Assembly: GCA_963573305.1 (NCBI GenBank)
Contig: OY754329.1
Location: forward strand, 131,303,422 to 131,367,421
Length of the DNA stretch: 64,000 nt
Direction: 5' to 3'
Origin: Pyrrhosoma nymphula
Lineage: Eukaryota > Arthropoda > Insecta > Odonata > Coenagrionidae
Within the stretch, counting starts at the first letter, position 1; each line of letters opens with the position of its first letter. Positions 1 to 11,508 of this stretch are shown here, piece after piece. Below the pieces are notes generated by a model. It was not told the DNA's origin. It made no database searches and worked only from the letters and a program-made list of their open reading frames with translations. Both the position numbers and the translations under genes were made by a program.

Positions 1-2504
1 CAGCCAATCAGAGCGTACGACAGCAAATACGAACTGTGGTGCCACTAGTGAGCTTTGATATAAGTTAATGAATGTAGAAAACAACTATGGTCCATGATTA
101 TGTAAACAAAATCTAGGGTGCGGAAATTATGATCCTAGCTACGACACAAATGACCATGTGGTATGGAAAATGGTGGCTTCAGCTATCATTTTCCGTATTA
201 TTGAAAAGCATAGCTTAAATGATCCCTGAACTTGTGATTGAAAAATGATTGTGTGATTTAGGCTTAAGTTTGAACACTTGTTAGACACACGAGGTGGACA
301 CATGGGTTGCAGCACAAGTTTTCAACAGAATTCGCAAACTAATTTAACTTGTCACAAATTATTCTCTAGCTTTTCTTTTATTTTTTAACTCCTTCGTGCC
401 CTGGGCCCATAACCTATAATTATTTAAGGCTAGGAAATGAACTATTCAACAGATTTTCTGCGATTCATGTGACAATGCTTTAATCACATTTAAAGCGTCA
501 AAAACTACACACACTACATCCGGTAGATCAAAATAACCATATACATGAAAAAAATCTTGGTAGGTATGAAATATTTTCTCTTATATAACAAATGTTGAAG
601 TGATAAAGCCAAATTTATTGCTAACATTTTGCATTAAACAATTTTTCAATTACAAAATCGCACACCTTACTCGGAAAACAGAACTCTAACAATTGCGAAG
701 GGAGTGGCTCGATTGAAATAAAATGACTAAAATGCTATTTTATTCCTATTATGGCTACGTATAGTAAACATAGTCCTCTTTTTTACATGAACAAAATAAA
801 TCTAAATTTCCACGTATTTTATAATTCGTGAATTGAACTTGAGATTACATAGTGGTTAATGCAAGAATGGATGAGACATAGAGTTACATATCTCTATCAA
901 ATATAAACGCTATTTTCATGAAAAACTGCCAAAAAGAAGCGAATTTTCTCCCGGGTGCTGAATGGTGATAAAGTTAAGGCACAAATCCTACTTAGTTTTT
1001 TAGTCACTATCAACCCCAGACACTGAAATCAAAAGAAGTAAGTCCGATAGAAATGGAGATCCAGTCGGGTCGTTTGGATAGAGGAAGGGTTCATTAAAAT
1101 TATATTTGGTCTTTTTAATATATTAATATTTTAATATTTTTTAAATATTTTAATATTTTTGGTCTTAATAATGTTTTTAAATCACCTATGGCTCGTCATC
1201 AGCGAATGTATATTTTTTTAAATTGTACAAACGAAAACGTGAAATTAAGTTTTTTTTTTACTCATATAGTCGCGGTGGTACCACCTTAAACTTTAAACGG
1301 GAGGTGCACGTTTCAATGCGGAAGGCAGGAGATTTTAAAAATTACTACACTCCTCCGGGAGAGTTGGCAACACTTGTTCTAAAAGTGGAGAGGGGAGAAA
1401 ATGGACGGACGACTTGGATACACGTCGTCGACGGCTTGGGTTGGGGTGTGGAACGCCCCACAGAGAGAATAATAGGAAGGACGACGGAGATTTCTCTAGT
1501 AGAAGAGGGAATCGAATGTACTTCATCGGATTGACGCCGTCCTATGCAGAAGGCTAAAAGCGAGAGGTCAACCGGGACACGATCGATTGAAGACGGGACG
1601 AATTCGTTCCCCGAGATCATTCCTTCAGCGCCTCCAAGCATCATATTTCGATCCTTTCCATGCATGAACTGCGAATGTGTATTGGTTGTCAGGCAAGCTA
1701 GGTTTGTGATTATAATCATAGACCGGGTTCCAATTCAGGTACTTCCGCTTAGTATATACCATGAACTACATTCAGTGCGAACCTTGGCCTTGCTTGCGAA
1801 GTAGAACAAACACCTAGAGCTTGTATGTACGTACATGTGGTCGAAAAATACGTCAAACATGTAAGTGGTGGCAGCCGTTACATTGGCATATCTCGTGAAA
1901 ACGCCCAGCAATGAAATTTTACCAGCAAATAATTGTTAATCAGGTCACACAGGAACATAAAAACAGTTCTTACACTTAATAACGGCAGATTAATTAATAC
2001 TCATTCAAATTAGCCCTCACGAAGTTCGCAGTCCTAGCCATTAGCGGACGCCATGACGAATTGGTACGACTGGTACGGCCGGCTAGTAAGCCCTTTCTCT
2101 AAATAGCCCGTACTAGTCCCATGGAGTCTATATGCGATCCATGACCAGTCCTTTCGCGGTTGTTAAGTTGGTACAAAGGTTGAAATTGTGATGTCACTTC
2201 CCGAACTTGGGGAAAAATAAGTACGGCTAAATAGTACGTCATAGCGTGGACTGGAACACCGCCATAGTTCATGTATAAGCTAGATACGACCTCATTGGAG
2301 AAAATTGTCTCCACAGCAGCAATGAGTTGAGAGCCGTCAGACATAGGAATTCAGCCAATATATTCCGAAAGTATCCGTTCATCTTTATGGCTAACATAAT
2401 GTGATTCCTTGGTTATTTTTTACGCAGCTGAGTATAGGTGTCTGAAATAATAAGAAAATGTTTCCCCTCCGTCTTCACGCCTCATTAATTCGTGGAAGTG
2501 ACAG
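1..2504. other. non-coding, nothing recognised
   Basis: AT-rich sequence with TTTTAATATT-type runs near 1,090-1,160. Open frames at 1.2-1.8 kb have no recognisable domains and overlap on both strands. Confidence 0.6.
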
Positions 2505-2629
2505 GAAAAACCATAATAAGAATTTAGAAGATTTTGAAGATCATGATGAATGATTTCAGGCTTTCCCGGCGAAGATTTATATCAGGGATCGTTCGGGGTT
2601 TGCACCGGGTAGTTAGGTCCATGGCGGCC

Positions 2630-2664
2630 GACGTTTCGATGCTCGAGTCGAGCATCGTCCTCAG
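2630..2664 (-). ncRNA. hammerhead-like ribozyme motif, PLE left arm
   Basis: Read on the minus strand: CTGAGGA, one extra base, a self-complementary stretch that can form a helix II of six or more pairs (GATGCT...AGCATC), GAAA, then CGTC. These are the conserved CUGANGA and GAAA boxes and a GUC cleavage triplet. Helix III would be only ACGU. Flanking pairing for helix I is very short. Hammerheads are known from Penelope-like elements; activity of this copy is inference. Confidence 0.6.
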
Positions 2665-2746
2665 GGCAGAGGTGAGTGCCTTGACTGGAAGTGGTCATCA
2701 ATATATACCCTATGGGTAGGTAAGGTCCGAAATTTTGGCGGGAAAA

Positions 2747-3553
2747 TTATGTATCATCCGGTGGTCTTGACTCTCCCATAATCTTGATGATAGGTTTCCA
2801 CGTGTGACTCAGGTTGTAACCGGCGTCACGGTTAAAGTTTCGTCTTTCTCTCCGGATCTCGATGGCCTCCTTGATGAGCCGGTCCCAATAGCCAGATGAG
2901 CGGGCAATTATTTTTGTCTTCTCAAAATGGATGGCATGGTCCATCATGATGCTGTGCTCTGCAACAGCCGATTTTTCCGGTTGGCCCAATCTAAGGTGAC
3001 GCTGGTGTTCCTTGATTCGCGTCTCCACCGTCCGACTTGTCTCACCCACGTACACTTCACCGCATTCACACGGAACGCGGTAAACTCCTGATGTCTTCAG
3101 GCCAATAGGGTCCTTTGCTCTGACTATGAGCTCCTTCAGTTTGGGTGGCGGTCGGTGAATGGTGTCTATGTTATGTCTGGCTAAAATCCTCGATATTTTG
3201 CCAGATATCGAGGAGACGTATGGCAAGTAAGCTCTTGAGGAAGGTTTTTCCTTTGCTGTCTGCGTCTTCAAATCCACTTGCTTAAAGGTCCTTTTCAGGG
3301 CCAACGTTATGTCCCGTTCTCCGTATCCATTTCGTCGAAACGTCTTCTTAAGGTGCCTAATCTCTTGCGGTAAGCTTTCTTCGTCCGCAATAGATATGGC
3401 TCGATGGAGAAGAGTGGACAGCACTGCTCGTCGTTGCGCCGGATGATGGTGACTTCTTCCGTTCAGGTACAGGTCCGTATGGGTTGGTTTCCTATAGACA
3501 TAAACGGGACCCAACCAACGGGACCCAACCAACTTTCCTAAAACGGGACCCAA
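2747..3553 (-). pseudogene. PLE C-terminal fragment with GIY-YIG domain (inverted copy)
   Basis: This is a 5'-truncated minus-strand copy of the same element. After a short junction segment it reads VYVYRKPTHTDLYLNG and RSHHHPAQRRAVLSTLL, a piece of the reverse transcriptase C-terminal region that the plus copy lacks. It then gives the same linker and GIY-YIG domain as the plus copy, ending GESRPPDDT. Over the shared part the two proteins are identical. The start codon shown by the open frame lies in the rearranged junction and is not native. Confidence 0.85.
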
Positions 3554-4734
3554 CCAACGCCATCGTCAGGAAGACTATCGCCCTAATCAAGGAAACAGGG
3601 ATCCCAGCCGAGACAGCCCGTGGTTTGAGAACTGAAGCGCCTGCACCACCAAGGCTTTACGGTCTGCCCAAAGTGCACAAGACAGGCGTCCCACTCAGGC
3701 CGATCGTAAGCGCAATAGCGTCACCCACATACAACCTGGAAAAATATCTTACAGGACTCCTGTCACCTTTCGTCGGCTCCTGTGAACATCACGTCAAGAA
3801 CTACACAGAATTAGTGCAGACTTTGAAAAGCATCCATATTGACGACAACGACCTTTTGGTGAGCCTTGACGTCGTGTCTTTATTTACACAAGTACCATTG
3901 ACCGAGACGCTTAGCCTCCTGGAGAAGAGATTCGACCCCAAGACATTGGTGCTTTTTCGCCACGTACTGACTTCCACATATTTCCAGTATGACGGACAAT
4001 TCTTCGAGCAGAAGGATGGAGTACCGATGGGATCGCCCTTGTCTCCAACCATTGCCCTTGTCTCCACTCTTCTCCATCGAGCCATATCTATTGCGGACGA
4101 AGAAAGCTTACCGCAAGAGATTAGGCACCTTAAGAAGACGTTTCGACGAAATGGATACGGAGAACGGGACATAACGTTGGCCCTGAAAAGGACCTTTAAG
4201 CAAGTGGATTTGAAGACGCAGACAGCAAAGGAAAAACCTTCCTCAAGAGCTTACTTGCCATACGTCTCCTCGATATCTGGCAAAATATCGAGGATTTTAG
4301 CCAGACATAACATAGACACCATTCACCGACCGCCACCCAAACTGAAGGAGCTCATAGTCAGAGCAAAGGACCCTATTGGCCTGAAGACATCAGGAGTTTA
4401 CCGCGTTCCGTGTGAATGCGGTGAAGTGTACGTGGGTGAGACAAGTCGGACGGTGGAGACGCGAATCAAGGAACACCAGCGTCACCTTAGATTGGGCCAA
4501 CCGGAAAAATCGGCTGTTGCAGAGCACAGCATCATGATGGACCATGCCATCCATTTTGAGAAGACAAAAATAATTGCCCGCTCATCTGGCTATTGGGACC
4601 GGCTCATCAAGGAGGCCATCGAGATCCGGAGAGAAAGACGAAACTTTAACCGTGACGCCGGTTACAACCTGAGTCACACGTGGAAACCTATCATCAAGAT
4701 TATGGGAGAGTCAAGACCACCGGATGATACATAA
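3484..4734 (+). pseudogene. PLE reverse transcriptase-GIY-YIG polyprotein, internally deleted
   Basis: The frame is open for 416 codons. Residues from about 45 to 190 match PLE reverse transcriptase (PPRLYGLPKVHK, LRPIVSAIASPTYNLEKYL, VSLDVVSLFTQVP, GVPMGSPLSPTIA). Right after the PMGSPLSP motif the frame jumps to STLLHRAISI, so the (Y/F)VDD catalytic box and the segment up to that point are missing. The C-terminal part has a GIY-YIG nuclease domain (GVYRVPCECGEVYVGETSRT, then TRIKEHQRH, AEHSI, EAIEI). The first 20 residues contain a junction repeat encoding RDPTN, so the ATG is probably not the native start. The nuclease domain looks intact, but reverse transcription should be dead without the VDD box. 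Confidence 0.85.
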
Positions 4735-4816
4735 TTTTCCCGCCAAAATTTCGGACCTTACCTACCCATAGGGTATATATTGATGACCACTTCCAGTCAA
4801 GGCACTCACCTCTGCC

Positions 4817-4851
4817 CTGAGGACGATGCTCGACTCGAGCATCGAAACGTC
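4817..4851 (+). ncRNA. hammerhead-like ribozyme motif, PLE right arm
   Basis: This is the mirror copy of the left-arm motif: CTGAGGA (4817-4823), helix II stretch, GAAA (4844-4847) and CGTC ending at 4851. It lies just downstream of the PLE coding region, where element hammerheads sit in the pseudo-LTR. The arms differ by single bases just after the motif. Confidence 0.6.
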
Positions 4852-5394
4852 GACCGCCATGGACCTAACTACCCGGTGCAAACCCCGAAAGATCCCAGAT
4901 TTTGAAGATCATGTTAAAATTCCACAACATCACGCCTGCCTGATACCTCCCTTTTTTAGCGAAAACCATATTTCTTCCCTATATATTAGCAATTAAATGC
5001 TGTACAGTTAAGCGACATATTATGTTAGCTTCACCACCAAAATTCACATACTCTGAGTATGGTTTAATAAGGATATTACTCGATGTATAGGGGCTTCACC
5101 ATGCAAAAACTACCATATTGCCGCTCCCGGCGTGACAAATATCGGATTGCTCGGTCCCCATACGCACCACATTGTATGGACCCTGAGCACATCCTCTACT
5201 GCATACATGCACGAAGATTACAATCCATTGAGATAGATGGAGAGGGTATGACATCATCAAAATATAACCTGACAACCGAAATATCCAACATATTGCTTCC
5301 CCATTCTTTCCTTGCTTGCCTCTGGATAACAAGGAGGAGTGGACGCATTAGCAGATAAAAAGCAAGAATATCTACCTTCTTGCCTGACAGTGAA

Positions 5395-6204
5395 TAGGGG
5401 TGGGTAGTTATAGGTCGCAGAGTAAGGCAAGGGTGCCCGTTATCACCTTTGCTCTTTAACATCTATACTGAAAATATGGTAAGAGACGCATGGGAAGAGC
5501 TAGATGTGGGAATCGAAATAGGAGGACAGCTGATAAAGTCGGTTAGATTAGCGGACGACCAGACGCTGGTTAGTCGATCTTAGAAAGTTCTACAATCTTT
5601 GGTAGATGCATTATAACTTCAGCACAGAAAATACGGAATGATGGTAGTACGCTAAAAGAAAATGGGTACAGTAGTAAAGACATTCGAAGGAGAATATCGT
5701 TAACGTAGGAAAGGTTTAGTAATAGAAGGGAGCTGATGATGGAGATCTTGGGTAAGGATATAAAGAAGAGGCTGGTGAAGAGCTTGATATGGATGTAGCG
5801 TCGCATGGAGCAGAAACGTGGACTCTGAGAAAGGAGGACGAGAAAAGGCTGAGGCGTTCGAGATGTGGGTATGGAGGAGGAAGCAGAAGGTGCGCTGGAC
5901 GGAAAGGAAGACAAACGAGGAAGTGCTTGATATGGTTGGTGAGGAAACTGAATGAGGTAAGGGAGAGGCAGGGTAGGTGGCTTGAAGAGGTAATGAGGGG
6001 CGATGGTTTGCTGAAGCCCGTGATAGAGGGAAGGATTTTGGGCTAGCGGAAAAGGGGAAGAAAGAGAATAGGTTTTATGAACGGGATGAAGAAGTGTAGG
6101 ACGAACGCAGAGATGAAGAAATGAATGCAAGAGGTTAATAAGACCTTGCACGTGTAAAAACCTGGAGGAGTTTTCAATAAAACCTACCTTATACCGGTAG
6201 ATTA
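5395..6204 (+). mobile_element. decayed LINE, reverse transcriptase to 3' end
   Basis: Frames broken by stops give reverse transcriptase motifs RQGCPLSPLLFNIY and RLADDQTLV (5410-5580), then KKRLVKSLIW and AETWTLRKEDEKRLR, and pieces of a Trp/Arg-rich C-terminal region (to about 6050). The 3' end has a hairpin CTACC-TTATACC-GGTAG (6184-6200). The element is of the RTE-like type often annotated as craniofacial development protein 2-like. A 5' portion is missing. The large minus-strand open frame across it is a shadow. Confidence 0.75.
6184..6200 (+). other. LINE 3' terminal hairpin
   Basis: CTACC and GGTAG pair around a short loop at the 3' end of the LINE copy. The same stem occurs at 9605-9622 and 13218-13235. 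Confidence 0.5.
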
Positions 6205-7286
6205 CTTTAATGTAATGACATCTAACTTCTGTTGAAAATTAAGATGAGGAACTCTTGAAACATATTAGTCACTTGGAGCTATTGATGTTACTCATTTTTC
6301 TATGGTTTTTTTTCTGGGAATACGGATTATTATTATATTTTTTTTCTCTCCAAAACACCCATTCCCTTGACATGCGAAAAACCAACCCGAACCCGCCGCC
6401 ACGGGGGCATGAGATTAATTATCGATTTAAATATATAAAGTAAATGCATGCTGATTTCAGGTGATTTACAAATTAAAAGCGAAATTTCAAAATTAGTGCG
6501 TCAGCCCATAAGTGCTAAGGTTAATCGGGGGAACAAAGATGACGGACTGGCGACGCCCGAGCCACAGCTTCGAGTATTGGCCACCATAACAAGCCGCAAC
6601 AAGCTCCATCCGCCTCAATGTTATAATCAACTATGTCAAAAATGAACTATCTGGTTCTGGAGTGGTGAAAAAAGGTAAACTAGTTTCCAAACATTATCGT
6701 TTTTTCCGATTGTTTACAAAAATAGCGAATTCCGGCATATTACAGCAAATTAGATCAGAAATATAAGACCGATGCCGAATGGGATCTTCATTCTGAAGCA
6801 CGTATGAACTGAAGGCGATGTCTGAAATGCCAGAGAAATTGTAGTCCGTGTAAGTCAACACACGCCGTGCAACAAACCCGCAACTAACGTAGACATACAC
6901 GAACGAACGATCTACGAATGGAGAAGACGAGGTGGTGGAGACTGCTCTATTCGGGGGAGCGTATGTTCTTGATGTGATTGATGCCCTTCCGAAATGGGCA
7001 GAAAATCACCGAGGCGCGGCTGGGAAATGCAGACTGCTTATCTCCCGGAGAGACGTCATTGCCTCCGATTCCGATGCGTTTAACGCGTCAATTGCGTCGG
7101 TACATTAGTTGCAAGGCAAACATGTTAGGTTTTTCGTTCTATAAAGAAAGAAAATAAAACATATCTCTACTCCGGGAGTGCGCTTATCTCTACTCATGCG
7201 CTTCGGAGTAAATTTTTTTTTCCTTGGAGATAATCATGTCAGTATTTTTTCTTCACGGCTTTGCGGAATCTATTAATGTGCTTTAT

Positions 7287-7440
7287 TTTAGTATCGGGTT
7301 CTATCACGTTTGGTTGTTTCATTTTCAAATTTCTCTTCTCATCCAGGAGATTTATACCCGAAGACGCCTATTGGATGAAATGTGAAATGTTGTATATCAA
7401 ACAACAAAAACCGTAACGAACGAACCCGATAGTAAAAAAA
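7287..7440. repeat. short foldback sequence
   Basis: TTTTAGTATCGGGTTC on the left and, reverse-complemented, TTTTTACTATCGGGTTC on the right, with further loose pairing (GTTTGGTTGTTT with GTTTTTGTTGTTT). It is about 150 bases, non-coding, and possibly an old MITE. Confidence 0.35.
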
Positions 7441-8065
7441 GCAGGTGTAAATAATTCTTCATTGAAATTTTACCCTGACTATTTTGAAAATAACTGTATT
7501 AAATTTAAAAAATATATAGATTTCAATAAAATAAATAATACTATCACTTAAAAGTGTTGTCACTTATCAAGAAAAAAATCATCGACTTGCGTGTCAAACC
7601 ATTCATCCAAAACAACGTGATGGTGGCAATGATGAATTATACTGCGAGAATGGAAGTTTTAAATAGTGGTAATTTACTTTACCTAAAGTAACGCACTAGT
7701 AAGTATTATGGAGTTAGCATTGAGAATATTCACGTTTTCAAATTACATGGATAAATAGGTTTTTATTACTTTTTCTGATCCCATGTGCTTCATAATCGTT
7801 AGCTATCATTTTGAGTGATTTAATATTAATTTTATTTTATTTTATATAATTTGTACTCTATTTATTTTTTAAATTTACGGCAAATTAAATTAGACGAGTA
7901 GGAGAAGAGAAAACCTAAATGGACACATTTTGGTTCTGCCAATGGACACCTAACACTCTCCTGGAAACTATAATTGAAGGAGAAATGAATTTAAAGAATC
8001 ATCACGGAAATCCAAGGTTGGAATCTTAAATGTGAATAACATAAAACTTGCACGTGTTGACGAGA

Positions 8066-8150
8066 TTTAAATTTTCCCTGTCGATAGTCACCTGGATGAA
8101 CGACATGGATGCATAGGAGTTTCAATTTCTTTCCTTTCATTGGCATTTTT
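8066..8150 (+). repeat. dispersed repeat shared with 56.5 kb
   Basis: CCCTGTCGATAGTCACCTGG and ATGA are followed by GGATGCATAGGAGTTTCAAT and TTCTTTCCTTTCATT. The block 56533-56620 has the same order at about 75 percent identity. Non-coding. Confidence 0.4.
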
Positions 8151-9727
8151 GGATTTACCTTTAAATTTAAATTATGAGGAATTTCAAAGTGAAGAATTAT
8201 GTAGGATTGAAGCAGTTGGCTGTTAGGAGAGCGGAGTGAAGTGCTTCAGCAAACATTATATATACGGAGTGATGACTGCTGATAAAGATATACTGCATAA
8301 TGAATTCTGTATTCCGGCATGTGCACCATGAACCAACCATATTTCTCGTTGGAACGAGAGGGCGCCTCCATGCACCGACTCACGCGCACCAACACGATCC
8401 TCATGACAGATTTGGTGACGGAGTTATTTTGGCGTTTTCCTGAGAAGTATATTTGGTTCCAGTAATGACCTCTCTTTCAGAATCCATCCCCTTCTCAATC
8501 CCTGATTTTCTCTCGTTATCCTCTTCTCAATATATTTTTCTAATTATCGCGTTGAATTGCGACGCGCAGATTTACTAATTTATACACTTTTTTGTGATTG
8601 AATCAGAAGAATGATATTTTGAGAATCCTTGAGAGCTGCATTATTTTTCTTGCCAAAACAAGATCATCGTTCTAACTTTTCTTCGACAATGAGAAAAAAA
8701 GAACGAAAATAGCATCCTCCAAATTAATTGGACTGTGCGTCATGCCGAAAGACACGTGCTTGGTGCCAATTGCCAATTGAAAGGTAAGTAACCTGACGTA
8801 AAAATCATATTTGTTTTTTTCAGCCAATCAATGGATTTAAAATAGGGGTTTCTTCAATTTTTAAAAAGAGCATCATGTTCAATACCAATTACTATTTCAT
8901 CTATAATACAATTTTTCCTTGAAAATCATTGGTTGGATCTTAAGTCATTAAGCCTTGCAAAAGCCTTGTAATGCCATCTCTTGAGTTTCAGGATTTCTAC
9001 ATTGTTAGAGTAGAAAGAGTGAAAAAGTTGTAGGCCTTTATTTTGAACTAATGATGGTTTTAAAACGTATAATGCCATTTTCAAGGTATAACTGCTCAAT
9101 CTATGGTAGGAGTCTAGAATAAAGTGCAGTGATTTTGTCAGTGTTTACCATTTTCCAACAATTTAGATTCGCCATATTTTCAGCTACTTAAGCCGGAAAC
9201 TATTTTCTATGTTCACAAAAGCTTCTTTGGCCACAATACCGGATCGCATATTGTGAAAATTTGAAGTTTCTCCTCGCTGAACCGCTCCCCTTGAAGTGAT
9301 TGTTCATAGATTCATCTTCTCAAGAGGAAGTTTCAATCAGTATCTATGACGACATTAAGTATGATTATTCACGTCAAGATTCTGAGCCTTTTACGGTACT
9401 ATAAACCAAAAGTTTTTAAATTATATGAGATGGGTGGTTAAGGCTTGTATTTTACTTTTCCCTTTCCATTGCTTTCTCCTTTTCTTCCGTTTTTTTACTT
9501 GTAAAAGGATGTGTGTGATAATGGACTAGGGGCTGCTCTTGGAACTTCCTTGCGGTTTGTTTAGTCACTAATGAGCAAGCACAATATTATTTCTTTCAAT
9601 TATTCTACCAGCTGATTGGTAGGTTATTGGAAAGTCCCCATTCTGCATCCCAACCTCATAGACATTGTCTCGCTCTCCCTCCTAAGGATGTCCCGCCATT
9701 AGATCCCTCTTCAATTCTTCATATCTT

Positions 9728-10177
9728 CTACCTCCTCTTATTTCGTCCTGAATTCTTATCCTCTTCCTTCCACTGCCACGCTTGCCCAGTGCTCTCCTCT
9801 CTATCACTCAACATGCCCTCTCCTCTCAAAACCTCCTCGATCCATCTGTTCTGCCTTCTCCGAACCTCTGCCACAAGCTTCCTCTCCTCTCCGACCATAT
9901 CCAATACCTCCTCGTTCGTCTTCCTCACCATCCAGCTCACCTTCTCCATCCTTCTCCAAACCCACATCTCTAACGCCTCAAGTCTACGCACATCCTCCAT
10001 TCGCAATGACCAAGTTTCCGACCCGTATAGCGCCACGCACCATATTAAATTTTTCACCAGCCTCTTCTTTACGTCTCTTCTCAGACTCCCCCTCATCAAT
10101 TCTCTTCTCTTTGAAAATGCTTCTTTAGCGAGCGCTGATGTCTGCGCTGCATCTGATGTCCTTACCACTAAACCCAT
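9728..10177 (-). pseudogene. LINE ORF C-terminal region
   Basis: This 149-residue open stretch has AKEAFSKRRELMRG, KKRLVKNLIWCVALYGSETW, LEALEMWVWRRMEKVSW and RKTNEEVLDMVGEE. It matches the conserved post-reverse-transcriptase region of this LINE family and aligns with the decayed copies at 5.8 and 26.5 kb. The plus-strand open frame over the same bases is a shadow. Confidence 0.8.
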
Positions 10178-10665
10178 TCTCCTCTAAAAGACTACCCAGA
10201 TACGTAAACTGCTCGACTTCTCTATCTTCTGCCCTCCCACACTTATATTCAGCCCCGCCTTTTTACATCTAGAAAATCTCATTATTTTCGTTTTCTTGTG
10301 GTTGATCGTCATCCCATACTTTTCGCACTGCAAACTCCATCCTCATAAATCCTACGAATAAGCGCAAAAAGTTTTCCCCTTCCGTTCTTCCCCATGCTCT
10401 TTAAAAACTCTGCAGGTATGTCATCTATTCCCACCGCCTTATTCCTTTTCATGTCTCGTAGAGCTCTTCCGACTTCGCTCTGTAGGATACCTGGTCTGAT
10501 GCCATCTCTGTCGATATCGTCTTCCCTTTCTATTCTAACATTTTAGGCCTTATTTCTTTACCATACAGCTCTTCAACATACTCCTTCCACCTCTCCTGGA
10601 TCTCTCTCGGTTCTACGATCACCTTTCCCGTCTTGTCTGTTATCGTTGTAATTCCCCTTCCCTTA

Positions 10666-11508
10666 TTACCACCCGTCAGTTCCTTTAATTTCCGATATAA
10701 TGCATCCGCTCTTCCCTCTTTTTTGGTATTTCTCTAACGAGTCGATCTGTTCTCTCCACCACGCCTCTCTTGATTTCTTTGTTTCTCTTCTAAGCCTGTT
10801 ATTTAATTCTCGGTATTTTCTCTTACCTAGCTCTGAGTTTAGGCTCTTCCATTTCCTTCTCTCCTCCATCTCCCTTATCATCTCCTTCGTGATCCACGGT
10901 TTTCTTATTTTAGTTGCACTGACTACACCTACCGTTGCTTTCGCCGCTTCTACATTTCCATTTTTCAAACTTCCCCATTCATCTTCCACTGATCTAACTC
11001 CATGTTTCTCACCCATTATCTCATCCACCTTCTCTCGACACTTCTTCTTCATTGCCCCAGTGAATGCCTCCGTATTCCACTTTCGTACCCTCCTTCCCAT
11101 TCTTATCTTTTTCATTTTTACCCGACATTTCATGGCTAATAAGTTTTGGTCTGTGTCTGCATCAGCTCCTGGGTAAGTATGCGAGTTTTTAACACTATTC
11201 CTGTATCTGTGACGAACCATTATATAATCTATCTGGAACCTATATGTCTCTCCCGGCTTCTTCCAAGTGAACCTACGTCGATGATGATGTCTGAACCATG
11301 TATTTGTAATTACTAGGTTATTTCTACGGAAAAACTCCACAGCTTTCTCGCCCCGGTCGTTTCTCCTTCCTATCCCGTAATCGCTCACCTCCCGCCCATC
11401 TCTTCCTTCGCCCACTACCGCGTTCCAATCCCCCATTACTACCAAGTGCTTACTCCCAGCTATCCTACCAATTATTTTCTCTAGCTGATCGTATACCCCA
11501 TCCACCAT
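10666..11508 (-). pseudogene. LINE APE-type endonuclease and linker (partial)
   Basis: This is an open 280-residue stretch inside the LINE. It carries VVMGDWNAVVG, YGIGRRNDRGEK, NNLVITNTWF, RRFTWKKPGETYRFQIDYI and ADTDQNLLAMKC. These are the Asp-Trp-Asn, Asp-Tyr-Ile and near-terminal Asp/Asn motifs of exonuclease-III-like LINE nucleases. A His replaced by Gln in the last motif (usually SDH; here TDQ) should abolish nicking. The N-terminal part of the domain lies further upstream in other frames with stops, so this is a fragment of a dead ORF. A basic linker follows before the reverse transcriptase. Confidence 0.82.

Larger units (their letters stand above)
2516..4960 (+). mobile_element. Penelope-like element, head-to-head partial copies
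   Basis: This composite retroelement has a left half on the minus strand and a right half on the plus strand. The arms 2592-3430 and 4058-4896 are near-identical inverted repeats that carry the same C-terminal coding region, the same untranslated tail and a hammerhead-like motif. The centre (about 3540-4057) is unique reverse transcriptase sequence. The right end continues into AATTCCACAACATCACGCCTG, which also ends the 29.2 kb insertion. The flanks share GAAAAACCATA (2505-2515) and GAAAACCATA (4961-4970), a plausible target-site duplication. A 17-base direct repeat (2529-2545 and 4897-4913) is another possible boundary. GIY-YIG-type PLEs copy RNA into DNA and commonly leave truncated and inverted copies. 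Near-identity of the arms points to a recent or single-event origin. Confidence 0.85.
6205..9600. other. non-coding, nothing recognised apart from two repeats
   Basis: This stretch contains only the foldback at 7287 and the dispersed block at 8066. Open frames are short and show no family features. Confidence 0.55.

Noticed and set aside
1223..1719. Small genes on both strands at 1.2-1.7 kb
   Set aside because: Mutually overlapping open frames without recognisable domains.
2529..4913. 17-base direct repeat AGATTTTGAAGATCATG as the PLE target duplication
   Set aside because: The sequence right of the second copy (AATTCCACAACATCACGCCTG) also occurs in the 29 kb unit, so it is probably part of the element; the outer GAAAA(A)CCATA repeat is preferred, though not certain.
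5570..6151. 193-codon minus-strand open frame
   Set aside because: Shadow of the decayed plus-strand LINE at 5.4-6.2 kb.
9627..10187. 186-codon plus-strand open frame
   Set aside because: It is the mirror of the LINE C-terminal coding region on the minus strand; the Ser/Leu/Pro-rich translation is typical of a shadow.
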